Shown piece after piece: positions 1-8,824 of a stretch of 20,439 bases of DNA. Under the pieces are notes generated by a model, which saw only the letters and a list, made by a program, of their open reading frames with translations, searched no databases and had not been told where the DNA came from. The stretch's first letter is position 1. Each line of letters begins with the position of its first letter. Both the position numbers and the translations under genes were made by a program. Source of the stretch: Candidatus Peribacteria bacterium (lineage in GTDB: Bacteria > Patescibacteria > JAEDAM01 > Absconditabacterales > Absconditicoccaceae); the NCBI GenBank assembly GCA_031280545.1, contig JAITGP010000014.1, positions 1-20,439 on the forward strand. The letters run 5' to 3'.

Positions 1-117
1 AATCCAAAGCTTGAACAAGTTCAGCATCCCACTAGAGAAATGGTTATCAATCTTCGACCTATCCCGTCAGATCTTACTGATGATGACTTGGGCCATGTTT
101 TTTTAATCAAAAGTTAA
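1..117 (+). CDS. 3' end of an unknown protein (partial)
   Basis: Frame 1 is open from the window edge for 38 codons and ends in a double stop, TAA TAA. The visible C-terminus reads NPKLEQVQHPTREMVI and then continues to end in GHVFLIKS. I do not recognise the family from this fragment. The next gene starts 24 bases later with no terminator between, so the two are probably co-transcribed. The start and most of the protein lie outside the window. Confidence 0.6.
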   Translation, partial: NPKLEQVQHPTREMVINLRPIPSDLTDDDLGHVFLIKS

Positions 118-141
118 TAATAATTAAAAAAAATTAAAATT

Positions 142-429
142 ATGGCAACGATTAGAATCAAAGTAACGGCTTCACCGAAGCCAGATGATTGGAGTAAACT
201 GATCAACTCATTTGATATTGAAGAAGGCATCAGTATGGAGGAATTCTTCGATAAACAATCCAGAATTACCGATTCTAAGAATCGGACTCCCCATCCGAGA
301 GATGGGAAATATTCCACAATACGGTATAATTCTCAAAACATCTCTCCAAGTGATATGAAAAAATTCGTCCTCAAAGAAGGCGATAACATATTCCTTGCAG
401 ATGATGCTTCAGGAAATGAGAACAAATAA
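142..429 (+). CDS. Small protein of unknown function, 95 aa
   Basis: ATG to TAA with no in-frame TGA. The protein is hydrophilic, has no signal peptide or membrane segment, and is acidic at the C-terminus. It opens with a beta-strand-like MATIRIKVTAS, and its second half (IRYNSQNISPSD, then FVLKEGDNIFLADD) alternates like a small beta-grasp or ubiquitin-like fold. That resemblance is only an impression and I assign no function. It follows the partial gene at 1-117 closely and is followed by a strong terminator at 466-490, so it is the last gene of its transcript. Confidence 0.65.
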   Translation: MATIRIKVTASPKPDDWSKLINSFDIEEGISMEEFFDKQSRITDSKNRTPHPRDGKYSTIRYNSQNISPSDMKKFVLKEGDNIFLADDASGNENK

Positions 430-465
430 AGAGCGAAGAATACTTCGTTCTGAGTTAATAACCTT

Positions 466-490
466 AAGCCCCCGAATCGGGGGCTTTTTT
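466..490 (+). terminator. Rho-independent terminator
   Basis: A perfect GC-rich stem, AGCCCCCG / CGGGGGCT, with a 3-nt loop is followed by a run of six T. It ends the transcript carrying the 142-429 gene. Confidence 0.92.
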
Positions 491-582
491 GTATATAAAA
501 AATCCCTCTTTTCTCCTTGAAAACAAGGTCAACATTGCTATGCTTATTCTGATAGATAATTTTATCTTTCTTCTCACCTCAA

Positions 583-2463
583 ATGTACAAAACAAAAATT
601 TCCCTCACCGCATTCACATTCTTCCTAGGAATCTCAGCTTTTTCTCTAGCTGAATACGAAATCAAACTCGATACCGAGGACAAAAAAGTATACATCGTAT
701 CAGATGATACACAAATCTCTCTAGAAAACGTAGCAGACTACTTTTCAGGAACTCTCGCTGACACGGGTAGCACTACAGGATCAGGAACAAACCAGCCCGC
801 CAACCCAGCTCCAGCTTTTTCTGGCTCTGTACTCAAAGAGTTAGGAAGCTGAACTGAATTAGAAAAAGCTATCTATCGAATGTATGAAAACGGATTAACG
901 ATGTATAACACTACCGCCTCTTACCGTCCAAAAGACCTGGTCACTAGGGAGGAATCAGCAAAATTAGTCGGACAACTCTACGAAACCCTACAATTTGAAC
1001 AAATCAAGAGAGGAGGGGAGTGCAACTTCGTCGATGCAAACAAATTTAATGGAAGCCTCGCTCCTTTCATCACAAAAACCTGCCAACGAGGTATCTTCCA
1101 AGGAAATGGTAAAACTCACGAATACTATCCCCATGATAATCTCACTAAAGGACAAATATTAGCAGTACTAACCAGAATCTTGGAAGGAAAAATGTCCGAC
1201 GAAAGTGCTAATCCACGGTGGATTGAATACTACGTAAAAATGAAACAAATCGGTATCACCAACGTGAGTAATCTCTCTCTTATCGACCTCCCATTGACCA
1301 GAGAGGAAATGGCATTACTGCTCTACAGATTTAAAAATCTGATCGTCAAACCCAACGGAGACAGTAATCTCGACCAAATCAAAAATCAGCTTTCTGGCAA
1401 TAATTCCCCAGTCGATTACGATAACTTAATCAAAGAAGCCATCAAAGAACGAGAAAAATCCCACGGGAACCCGAACACTCCCACCGATGTAAATACCCCA
1501 AACACTACCACAGGAGCAAATACAAATAGCGGATTGGATCTCGATCTTATCGCAGGAAACACCGCCTTGACTACTAACCCAGAATTCAACGAAGCGATTC
1601 ATTGGATGTATGATGTAGGTATCACCAGTTTCAATACCACAGATGCCTATATGCCATTCCAAACCCTCACTCGTGAACAACTTGCAAAAATGCTGGATAA
1701 ATTCGCTATTGCCAATAATCTGACCACCGTCAGAAACACAGCTCCATGTACCTTCTCAGACGTAAAGAGTGATTCAGAATTCGCTCCTTCTATCAAAAAC
1801 GTCTGCCAATACGGAATCATGGTCGGTGGAAACGGAAAATTTACTCCTTCCCAAATCGTAAATAAAGCTGAATTCATCGCTATGCTCATCAGGTTAGTCG
1901 AAGGAAAATCCCTGGAAGAAAATGTTTCTCCACGACGAGCCAATTATTATCAAAAAGCCATCGACCTCAGCTTAATCTCTGCTCAAGATACCATCACCTT
2001 CCAATCACCTATTACCAGATATGAAGTAGCAATATTCCTCTATAGATTAAAAGTCAGACTCACCATGTACAATAATCTCAATGACTCAAAATTAGCTGAC
2101 GAAATCGTCCGCACCCTAGAAGAAACTACTACCACAGGATCCAGCAAAAAAACCGCTAAAATTTATGTAGATATCCTCGCACTCAATAATTCAGCCTTCA
2201 CGGATGGATATGTTGAGATCCTCGGAGAAAGGTACAAGGTAAAAAAATCTACCTCAAACACCTATAATGTAGGAGCAAATAGTTTCGTGCGATACGGTGA
2301 TTTAATTGATTTCTCCACAGATAAGTACATAGGAACCCTAACCTTTATCATGACCAACGGAACTTTAACCGAAGGGGCAGTGCGTTTCACCACCACCAAA
2401 CAGTCCTACTATATCTCCAAAGACGAAGTAACTACAACCTACTATCGATTAAAACAAGTATAA
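583..2463 (+). CDS. Exported S-layer-homology (SLH) repeat protein, 626 aa
   Basis: One reading frame with code 25; the TGA at 850-852 is Gly90 (standard code would split it into two ORFs). Residues 1-23 form a signal peptide (KTKIS, hydrophobic core, cleavage likely after SLA). A Thr/Gly/Pro-rich linker leads to two homologous blocks of about 150-170 residues, at about 90-260 and 335-500, each with SLH-type units such as VTREESAKLVGQLYE and LTREQLAKMLDKF. Each block has a conserved Cys pair (ECNF...TCQRGIF; PCTF...VCQYGIM), suggesting one disulfide per block outside the cell. An Asn/Thr/Pro linker separates the blocks, and a beta-rich tail of about 100 residues follows. SLH domains normally anchor surface proteins to wall polymers, so an envelope protein is inferred. 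It is flanked by terminators on both sides and is probably monocistronic. Confidence 0.88.
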
Positions 2464-2491
2464 CTTTACCAATATCCACTATCACAGAAGT

Positions 2492-2514
2492 AAGACGCTT
2501 AAGCGTCTTTTTTT
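2492..2514 (+). terminator. Rho-independent terminator of the SLH gene
   Basis: AAGACGC TTAA GCGTCTT forms a perfect 7-bp stem with a TTAA loop and runs into seven T. It lies 28 bases after the TAA of the SLH gene. Confidence 0.9.
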
Positions 2515-2830
2515 AATGACACAAAGCACAAACTAATATAAACTCACCGCAAAGTCGCAAAGATCTCTATCACAACACCACAAAAACCAGCACGACACCT
2601 AAATAACCCACCCGATAACCAATGATTACCTCCCCATATCGCACATATTTTTTATCTGATAACCAAAGTATAGCATAAAATAAAAACAAGCTCTTGCAAA
2701 ACTTTGAAACATTCTTACAACAAAAACTAACCAAGCAATACAGGGCTGGTTATCATTGGTAGCAACTCACTACCAACAAGTCGCAACTCACGACAAATTC
2801 TCTCTTTTACTTTCTACCTATTACCACTAA
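2515..2830. other. Intergenic leader before ftsA with inverted repeats
   Basis: No ORF is supported here under code 25. The stretch holds an imperfect inverted repeat (ACCAATGATTACC at 2618-2630 against GGTTATCATTGGT at 2748-2760, one mismatch) that could close a loop of about 120 nt. It is followed at once by the twin hairpins at 2758-2794. I found no convincing -35/-10 pair. The likely role is an untranslated leader for ftsA, by inference from position only. Confidence 0.4.
2758..2794 (+). promoter_or_regulatory. Two tandem hairpins with identical CAACTCA loops
   Basis: GGTAG-CAACTCA-CTACC (2758-2774) is followed five bases later by GTCG-CAACTCA-CGAC (2780-2794). The stems differ completely in sequence while the seven-base loops are identical. 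That is the pattern expected when an RNA-binding partner reads the loop. The pair ends 36 bases before the ftsA start codon, so it would sit in the ftsA 5' leader. The function is unknown. Confidence 0.5.
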
Positions 2831-4003
2831 ATGAACGATATCAGAGCCATCTTCGACATCGGAAATGAAACCATCAAAGCCGTAGTCTTCGGTCGCGATA
2901 ACGACAAAGACATCATCCTCGCCAAACAAACCGAGCCCGTTCTCTGAATGAGAAAAGGGAAAATCATTGATGCAGAGGCATTTACCAACACCCTCAATCG
3001 TATCACCGAAAATTTCATCAAAAAACTCGGTGGAGACTTTATCGAGAAAGTCTACCTTGGTATCTCACATCCTGAGATGATAACCAAAAGGATTATTGAA
3101 GGAAAAAGAATTATGAACGATGAGGTAGAGACAGAAGACCTTGAACATCTTTCCAGAATAGTAGCTGATATCGCGAATGAGAACAATTACGAAACTATCA
3201 AAATCGTGCCCGTGGCTCGAATTGTGGACGAGATGAAAAAGGAGAAAGACCCTATCGGACTCAAATGTAAAAAACTTGAACTGATGGCCGACATCTTCCT
3301 TATCCCAAAAAACTACTACAACGGGCTGATTGATGCCTTTGATAAAATCGGATTAGAAGTATCCGACATCATCCCAAATATCCTCGCTTCTAGCGAAGTA
3401 GCCGTGGACTATGATCACAAAGACCTCGGAACCGTACTCATCGATATCGGGAAAAATCAAACTTCTTATGTGATTTATGAAGACGGATATCCCCTCGGAT
3501 ATGGAACGCTTCCGCTCGGTGGAGAAGACATCACTAAAGACATTTCTATTGGAATGCAAGTAGATATCAAAGAGGCTGAAAACATCAAAAAGACCGGTGG
3601 TACAGCCATCGTAGATAGTGAAACCCCTATGGATTTACCCCTTGATATCCATTTCTTATCAGAGATCATTTCCGCCAGATACGAACAAATCTTCCTCAAA
3701 ATTAACAAACATTTAGAAAATTTAGAAAAAGACTGAAGACTTCCCGGAGGTATCCTCCTTATCGGAGGAGGCTCAAAAACCAAGAACTTAGACTATTTAG
3801 CAAAAGATACCTTTAAGTTAGCAACCTTTTATGGTAAGGATCAACTGGTAAATATCGGTGACCTCTCAAATAATGTACAGTTTGTGAATGTGCTCGGGTG
3901 TTATTACTGGTCAATGAAATATATGGACGAGAAGAGGGGAGGAGGTATCAAAATGGGAGCCTTCGGAAAAAAGATCGGAGATTTCTTCAAAAATTTGTTT
4001 TAA
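2831..4003 (+). CDS. ftsA: Cell division protein FtsA, 390 aa
   Basis: FtsA is the actin-like ATPase that tethers FtsZ filaments to the membrane. The phosphate-1 loop is FDIGNETIKAVVF (about residues 8-20), phosphate-2 is LIDIGKNQTSYVIY (about 203-216) with the following LGGEDITKDI, and the adenosine loop is GGILLIGGGS (about 306-315). The C-terminus MGAFGKKIGDFFKNLF is an amphipathic membrane-targeting helix typical of FtsA. In-frame TGA codons are Gly39 (2945-2947) and Gly302 (3734-3736); reading TGA as stop would remove both the start and the ATP-binding end. The ATG was chosen because it gives the complete N-terminal phosphate-1 motif. ftsZ lies 1.2 kb downstream, with two small genes and hairpin repeats between instead of the usual direct ftsA-ftsZ junction. 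Confidence 0.93.
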
Positions 4004-4044
4004 CATCTATCATTGCGAGAAGTGAACATCATGAACGACGCCGC

Positions 4045-4206
4045 ATCCCGTCAGAACTGCGGGATCTGACATTGTACACATCACGTAGACGCATCAATAA
4101 TGCGTCCGAACAACAAACAACGACAAATCATCAACAAACAAACAATCAACGACAAAACCAACGGAAAATTATCATTTGATACAATCGGACGGTTTAATGA
4201 ACCGTC
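4045..4206. repeat. Cluster of three short palindromic hairpins after ftsA
   Basis: Three stem-loops without T-runs lie in the non-coding gap: ATCCCG/CGGGAT (4045-4065), GACGCAT/ATGCGTC (4088-4106) and GACGGTT/AACCGTC (4188-4206). The last two are the same unit in opposite orientation (GTAGACG...CGTCCGA); their stem interiors differ but keep pairing. They resemble REP-type palindromic repeats rather than terminators. The intervening 4107-4187 is low-complexity CAA-rich sequence. Confidence 0.6.
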
Positions 4207-4264
4207 TACACGAAACATCATAAAACACAGCATTACAGACATTTACATCATACAACACATCAAG

Positions 4265-4474
4265 ATGAAATGATGACCAACAGGGATTAGAATAAACGAT
4301 ATATATATTCCAAATCCTAATCCAGAGTGTGAAATACAAACAGATAAATGTAATACTTGTCCTCTTTGAGAAGAATGTACTTGATTTGAAGCAGTACTAG
4401 AAATAGTTAGATATGACCTAACAGCAGGAATTATGGAATACCCACCTGTTGCAAAACAAGAAATTAACTTCTAA
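4265..4474 (+). CDS. Cys-rich mini-protein, 69 aa (visible only with code 25)
   Basis: ATG to TAA with four in-frame TGA codons read as Gly, which hide the gene under the standard code. It encodes MKGGPTGIRINDIYIP, then four cysteines spaced C22-x6-C29-x2-C32-x5-C38, then FEAVLEIVRYDLTAGIMEYPPVAKQEINF. The spacing could bind Zn or an Fe-S cluster, but I do not recognise the family. Glycine falls in plausible places (CPLGEEC, CTGFEA), and the reading frame has coding-like composition with no TAA/TAG. It lies between ftsA and the next small gene, both on the plus strand. Confidence 0.6.
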
Positions 4475-4476
4475 AA

Positions 4477-4520
4477 GCCCCAAAGGGGCGAAACAACATA
4501 GCATAGGGCAACGCCCTATG
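4477..4520. repeat. Pair of GC-rich palindromes
   Basis: GCCCC-AAA-GGGGC (4477-4489) is followed by CATAGGGC-AAC-GCCCTATG (4502-4520, 8-bp perfect stem). They begin two bases after a stop codon but have no T-run, so they look like mobile palindromic repeats rather than a terminator. The base composition is clearly richer in GC than the surrounding sequence. Confidence 0.6.
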
Positions 4521-4565
4521 ACTACAAGAAACCCAACATCACATTTACCACTTACCTTATGTAAA

Positions 4566-5129
4566 ATGAATAATTATGACAATGATATTACAAGGGCATA
4601 TCCATATGTGCAAGTAGAAGGAGAAAATCTATTCATAAGAAATCCTAATACTACTGCAAAACCTAAAGGAGAACGACGAGACGATAAAACCTTTAAACAA
4701 TTTTGAATACTAAAAGAAAATGCTAAAGTGGTTAGATTAGAAAAAGAATCGTCTCTTTGAGATATATCAGAAATTAAAAGATATATTATAGAAGGAGGAA
4801 AGAAAATTTTATTTCTGTTATCTGGTTTGGATAAATTAGAGATTGAAGATGCCACAACTAAAGAGCAAGTTCTACCAGAAGAATTATTAAATAGATCTGG
4901 TATAATTGAAGAGTTATGGCAACATCGACTTAAATGGAAAAGTAATCACCCCAAAGCAAAGATAAAATATTATATAGAAATATTATATAAACAGTGATAT
5001 TCTTGGGAAGTTATAGACAAAGTTAAAAGTAAATATTTTGAGAATAATTGAAATAGTGCATATAGAAGCATACTTGATATGGAAAATAACCTAGGAAGAT
5101 ATGATGAATGGGCTGGTTATATTAACTAA
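4566..5129 (+). CDS. Protein of unknown function, 187 aa
   Basis: Code 25 reading with four TGA codons as Gly (residues 47, 65, 144, 162). The protein starts MNNYDNDITRAYPYVQVEGENLF and is charged and helix-rich in its second half (ELWQHRLKWKSNHPKAKIKYY, then GYSWEVIDKVKSKYF). No signal peptide or membrane segment is visible. The ATG at 4566 is preferred over an in-frame ATG at 4449, because the 4449 start would overlap the preceding gene and translate the palindromes. After the TAA at 5127 the same frame stays open for 19 more coding-like codons (see findings). I assign no function. Confidence 0.65.
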
Positions 5130-5241
5130 GACCCAGAGGATATTCTTGAAGAAAAAGCAAATAATACAAAAATAAAACATTCAGCCTAACAAATATAACT
5201 CAGCCTTTTAAACTCTTTTTAACCTTTACACTATACAACAA

Positions 5242-6426
5242 ATGGTAATCCAAGAAATCATCCCAGAATTCATCCCTGGAGCAAAAATCAAAGTCCTCGG
5301 TATCGGAGGTTGCGGAAACAAAGCCCTCAACAGAATGATCCAAGAAGGACTCGACGGCGTAGAATTCGTCGCAATCAACACAGACGCCCAAGACCTCGCC
5401 ATCAACCTTGGTCAAACCAAAGTCAACATCGGACTCAACATCACGAAAGGACTTGGAGCTGGAGCAAACCCAGAAATCTGAAGAAAATCAGCAGAGGAAT
5501 CTGAAAGCGAAATCAAAGAAGCACTTCGCGACGCTGATATGGTTTTTATCACTGCTGGAATGGGAGGTGGTACGGGAACTGGAGCCGCACCTGTTATCGC
5601 GAATATCGCAAAATCTATGGGAATTCTGACTATCGGTATCGTGACAAAACCCTTTAGTTTTGAAGGTAAGAAAAGAGAAAGCAACGCTGAAGACGGACTC
5701 ATAAAGATAAAAGAAGCGGTAGATACGCTTATCGTTATCCCTAATGACAAAATTTTCACAGTTGTCGATAAAAAAACCACGTTCAAACAGGCTTTTACAA
5801 TGATTGATAAAATTCTGTATCTTGGGGTGCAGGGAATTTCTGACCTCATCATCAAACCGGGGGACATCAATATCGATTTCGCCGACATCAGAGAAGTTAT
5901 GTCAAATTCTGGAAACGCTTTGCTCGGTATCGGATACGGAGCAGGGGAGAAGAGGGCAGTAGACGCCGCTAGAAAAGCTATCGAAAACCCACTTCTCGAA
6001 ACCAACCTCGACGGAGCAAAGAAAGTGATTTTCGCTGTTTCAGGGGGACTTGACCTTACGCCAGTAGAAGTGCAGGAAGCTGCAGCCGTTATCGAAGAAA
6101 TCCTCGACCCAGATGTGAATATGATTTGGGGAATGAGTTTTGATGAGAGTTTTGAGGACGAAGTGAAAGTGACCATCATCGCTACGGGATTTGAAGAGCA
6201 GAGCAAAGATACCATTATCAAAAAACCTCAGAGAGATTTACTTGGTCGCCCTACCCTTTGAGCGAGTACGAGAAGAAATGATAGTGAAAACTTTATTTTA
6301 AGAGGTTTGAAATCTGACTCTCCATCCGCTCAACCTACAGAAAAGGAAGAATTCCATTTCAACCAGCCAGAAGAGGACTTAGAAACGCCGGCATTCATTA
6401 CAAAGAGGTTGAACGAAGAGAAATAA
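5242..6426 (+). CDS. ftsZ: Cell division GTPase FtsZ, 394 aa
   Basis: FtsZ is the tubulin homologue that polymerises with GTP into the division ring. Visible motifs: N-terminal nucleotide-binding [13 protein letters not shown], the tubulin signature GGGTGTG at residues 108-114, the T7 synergy loop NIDFADI at about 210-216, and a C-terminal conserved peptide-like TPAFITKRL just before the end, the region that binds FtsA. The length is normal for the family. TGA is Gly80 (NPEI-G-RKSAEE, a conserved glycine) and Gly340 in the variable tail linker; the standard code would destroy the gene. FtsA at 2831-4003 is its expected membrane partner. Confidence 0.96.
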
Positions 6427-6455
6427 AGGAGCTTTAGATTTATAATCATTCTAAA

Positions 6456-6776
6456 ATGAAAAATTGCATATATATATCTAAATCTCAAAAAGAACACGAT
6501 GAAGTTGAGAAAAGAAAACAAGAATATCTCACTCAATGTATAAGAGAAATGGAACAAGGAGTTTTCCTTTGTCTTAATGGGATTTGTTTGAATGATAGAG
6601 AAATCCAAAAAATATTTACTATTTTAGATAAGGAGTGAAATCAAAAATTGATTGATAAAATTCAGAAAATGACAAAAGAATGAGCAAAAACCCACAAAAC
6701 AGTAGTGAGAAACACCTATTTTGATAGACTACCAATAGCGTACGAAGATAATACAGAATATTATGAAGGTGATTAG
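6456..6776 (+). CDS. Small protein of unknown function, 106 aa
   Basis: ATG to TAG with TGA as Gly61 and Gly76. The N-terminal half is charged and helical (SQKEHDEVEKRKQEYL), with three Cys in the first 45 residues, one of them in a FLCLNGICLND pair. The end is acidic (NTEYYEGD). There is no signal peptide. It begins 29 bases after ftsZ and is followed by a terminator, so it may be the last gene of the ftsZ transcript. Family not recognised. Confidence 0.65.
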
Positions 6777-6792
6777 AATTACTAAAAAAACT

Positions 6793-6821
6793 ATCCTGTG
6801 AAACCACTCACGGGATTTTTC
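6793..6821 (+). terminator. Rho-independent terminator after the ftsZ cluster
   Basis: ATCCTGTGA pairs with TCACGGGAT (9 bp, one G-U pair that forms only in the plus-strand RNA), has a 6-nt loop, and is followed by six T. Confidence 0.88.
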
Positions 6822-6900
6822 TTTATCTGTTTTGCAATTCAAAACCAAATCCCTATACTACTTTCAATCTTTTCCCCTTTTAAACTTTCTCCCTTTCTCT

Positions 6901-8001
6901 ATGTACTTCGCCATAATCGGAAACCACCCTGAAATCACCCTCAAAGAACTCCAACTTATCCATCCTAAAAACCTAGAAAAAAAGTCTGACCATCTCATCA
7001 CCTTTGATACCAACGAACCCGACCAACTTCCCAACCTCGCCTCTCTCATCAAACGAGGTCAAATTTTTCCTGCTAGTGAATTAGGAAATCTTCTGCAGTC
7101 ATCTGGAAAATCTCCTGTAATCTTATGAATAGCCGATAAAAATCTGGGAATAAATTTCAAGAAGCAATACAAAATGAAGAGATTTAAACAAGTCGATATT
7201 CTGCATACTGATAGGGAAGTGAAGAATAAAGGAATAGAACTGATCGTAATAACAAGGGGTTGTAACCCCTTGCAAACCACCTTCTGACTCGTTCAAGGCT
7301 ACCAAAACATCAAACTCTATGAAGTAGTGGACTTCGATAAACCCGCTCGTAGTATGCAAACAGGAATGATGCCCGCAAAGCTCACCCACACCCTCATCAA
7401 TATCGCCCTTTCCTACAATAAAAAAGCTGATCTCATCTTCGATCCTTTCTGCTGAACAGGAACTACTGGCTTCATCGCCAATGCTTTCGGCTACAACTTC
7501 ATTGGCTCTGACATCAAGCTCAATCTCGCGTTAACAAATGAACCACGACGAGAACAAACAGCTTATTTCAAAGACAGACTTTTTTCTCTTTATGAACAAG
7601 ATATTTCAAAACCTTTAGATACTAAAAAATTTGAAACATTACTAAAAAGTAATTCCCTCATCGTGACAGAATGACGACTTGGACCAGTCATCAAACAAAC
7701 CACCACTCCTGCTGAAATCCAAGAATACCAACGCCGAGTAAAAAATCTCTACCTCCAATTCATCCAAACTATTACGGATTTTTTCCCAAAGGAAAAAAAG
7801 CCCGTTATGGTCTTCACAATCCCTCATTATTTGTCTCCCCTGTCAGGGGGAGGTGGCTGAAAGCCGGAGGGGGTTGAAAACACCATTGCAGACCACATTT
7901 CCAACCTCTCTTCTCAGCTCTGACGAAAATTGGAAGCCTTAAACGAAATCTACAAAAGAGAAAATCAAAAAGTCTGAAGAAAAATCATCATTCTGCAGTA
8001 A
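6901..8001 (+). CDS. Trm11/TrmG10-like RNA guanine-N2 methyltransferase, 366 aa
   Basis: A SAM-dependent RNA methylase of the THUMP/Trm11-like group, probably acting on tRNA. The family-typical stretch RSMQTGMMPAKLTHTLINIAL (from residue 150) precedes motif I DPFCGTGT (181-188) and GYNFIGSD. The later IVTEGRLGP (about 255-262) matches the IVTExxLGP motif of this family; the usual DPPY is replaced. Seven TGA codons are read as Gly, including Gly185 inside the SAM-binding motif and Gly258. Two palindromic inserts are translated in frame (7253-7272, and 7835-7876 giving SPLSGGGGGKPEG). The start gives MYFAIIGNHPEITLKEL, as in relatives. The downstream pseudouridine synthase begins 9 bases after the stop, so a co-transcribed RNA-modification pair is likely. 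The precise target base is inferred from the family only. Confidence 0.82.
7253..7272. repeat. 20-bp perfect palindrome inside the methyltransferase gene
   Basis: CAAGGGGTT-GT-AACCCCTTG is a 9-bp perfect inverted repeat with a 2-nt centre, translated as part of ITRGCNPLQTT. It lies in the region before motif I, where the protein is least conserved. Confidence 0.6.
7835..7876. repeat. Composite palindromic element inserted in frame (copy 1)
   Basis: CTCCCC/GGGGAG hairpin, then GGCT-GAA-AGCC hairpin, then a GGAGGGGGTT tail. It shares layout and the CCCCT...TCAGGGGGA core with the copy at 8181-8226 in the next gene. Translated residues about 312-325 (SPLSGGGGGKPEG) look like low-complexity insert sequence. 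Confidence 0.7.
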
Positions 8002-8010
8002 ACTATCTCC

Positions 8011-8718
8011 ATGCATATTCTCCACTATCTCCAAACCACTAAACAACTTTCCCGTCGTGCCATCGTCGACCTTATCAAAAAGGGACAAATTTTGGTCAAT
8101 AAAGAAAAAATCGAATCCTTCAAACATGAACTCGCCCCCGGAGATGAAATCATTCTCCCTTGATGGGAAATATTTATGGTTTCCCCCTATTCAGGGGGAA
8201 TGTCGCCGAATGGCGACAAGGGGATTTCTCTCATCCTCTTCAACAAACCCAGAGGATATGTTGTCTCTAAATCCGATCCTCACAACAAAACCATTTACGA
8301 ACTCCTTCCTCCAGAATTTCAGTCCTATTACTACATTGGAAGGCTGGATAAAGAAAGTAGAGGACTGGTACTTCTTACGAATTCCCCCGAACTAGTACAT
8401 CAGTATGAGCACCCCAAATTTCAAGTCGAAAAAGAATACCTAATCCAGCTTTCTACTCCTTTTTCTCTAGCAAACCAACAGAAAACAAAAATCTGAATCC
8501 GTGATGAAGGAGAACTTTTAAAATTCAAAAAAGTTGCTCCGACTTCGCTTTCCTTACAATACAAGATTACCCTTACGGAGGGAAAAAAAAGACATATCAG
8601 GAGAGTGATTAAGGCATTAGGATATGAATTGTTGGATTTGCAGAGAGTGAAAGAAGGGGAATCTATTTTAGGAGATTTAAAAGAAGGGGAATGGCGTATA
8701 GAACTATTGGAAGAATAA
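8011..8718 (+). CDS. RsuA/RluB-family pseudouridine synthase, 235 aa
   Basis: Isomerises uridine to pseudouridine in rRNA. An N-terminal S4 RNA-binding domain (residues 1-50, LSRRAIVDLIKKGQILVN...) is followed by the catalytic domain: FNKPRGYVVS, then GRLDKESRGLVLLTN with catalytic Asp113, then the family stretch KEYLIQL and EGKKRHIRRVIKALGYELLDLQRV. TGA is Gly51 (at the end of S4) and one later Gly. The linker between the two domains (about residues 57-72, SPYSGGMSPNGDKGI) is encoded by a palindromic repeat insertion, an unusual but harmless-looking position. It directly follows the methyltransferase gene. Whether it modifies 16S or 23S rRNA cannot be told from the sequence. Confidence 0.88.
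8181..8226. repeat. Composite palindromic element inserted in frame (copy 2)
   Basis: TTCCCCC/GGGGGAA hairpin (8181-8200), then TGTCGCC/GGCGACA hairpin (8201-8218), then AGGGGATT. It has the same architecture as 7835-7876. It fills the S4-to-catalytic linker of the pseudouridine synthase without breaking the frame. Confidence 0.72.
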
Positions 8719-8743
8719 TCCATAAAAACCACCTAATTCAGTA

Positions 8744-8771
8744 TTGACTTTAAGTAGTAAAAGAATATAAT
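8744..8771 (+). promoter_or_regulatory. Sigma70-type promoter for the 8825 gene
   Basis: TTGACT, 16 bases, TATAAT: close to consensus, with a predicted transcript start near 8778 and a leader of about 47 nt. Confidence 0.8.
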
Positions 8772-8824
8772 AAGAACATAAGTCAACACTATATGTGTGG
8801 CATTTTACCCTTTATACTAGCATT

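Noticed and set aside
880..2463. Separate 527-aa gene starting at 880
   Set aside because: It is the continuation of the SLH protein from 583; the TGA at 850-852 is glycine in code 25, and the signal peptide is in the first part.
3898..4179. 93-aa plus-strand ORF overlapping the end of ftsA
   Set aside because: Out of frame with ftsA, low-complexity Arg/Gln/Asn-rich translation across palindromic repeats, and no family features.
5412..6221. 269-aa minus-strand ORF opposite ftsZ
   Set aside because: Antisense shadow of ftsZ with Ser/Ile-rich translation; the plus strand is unambiguous FtsZ.
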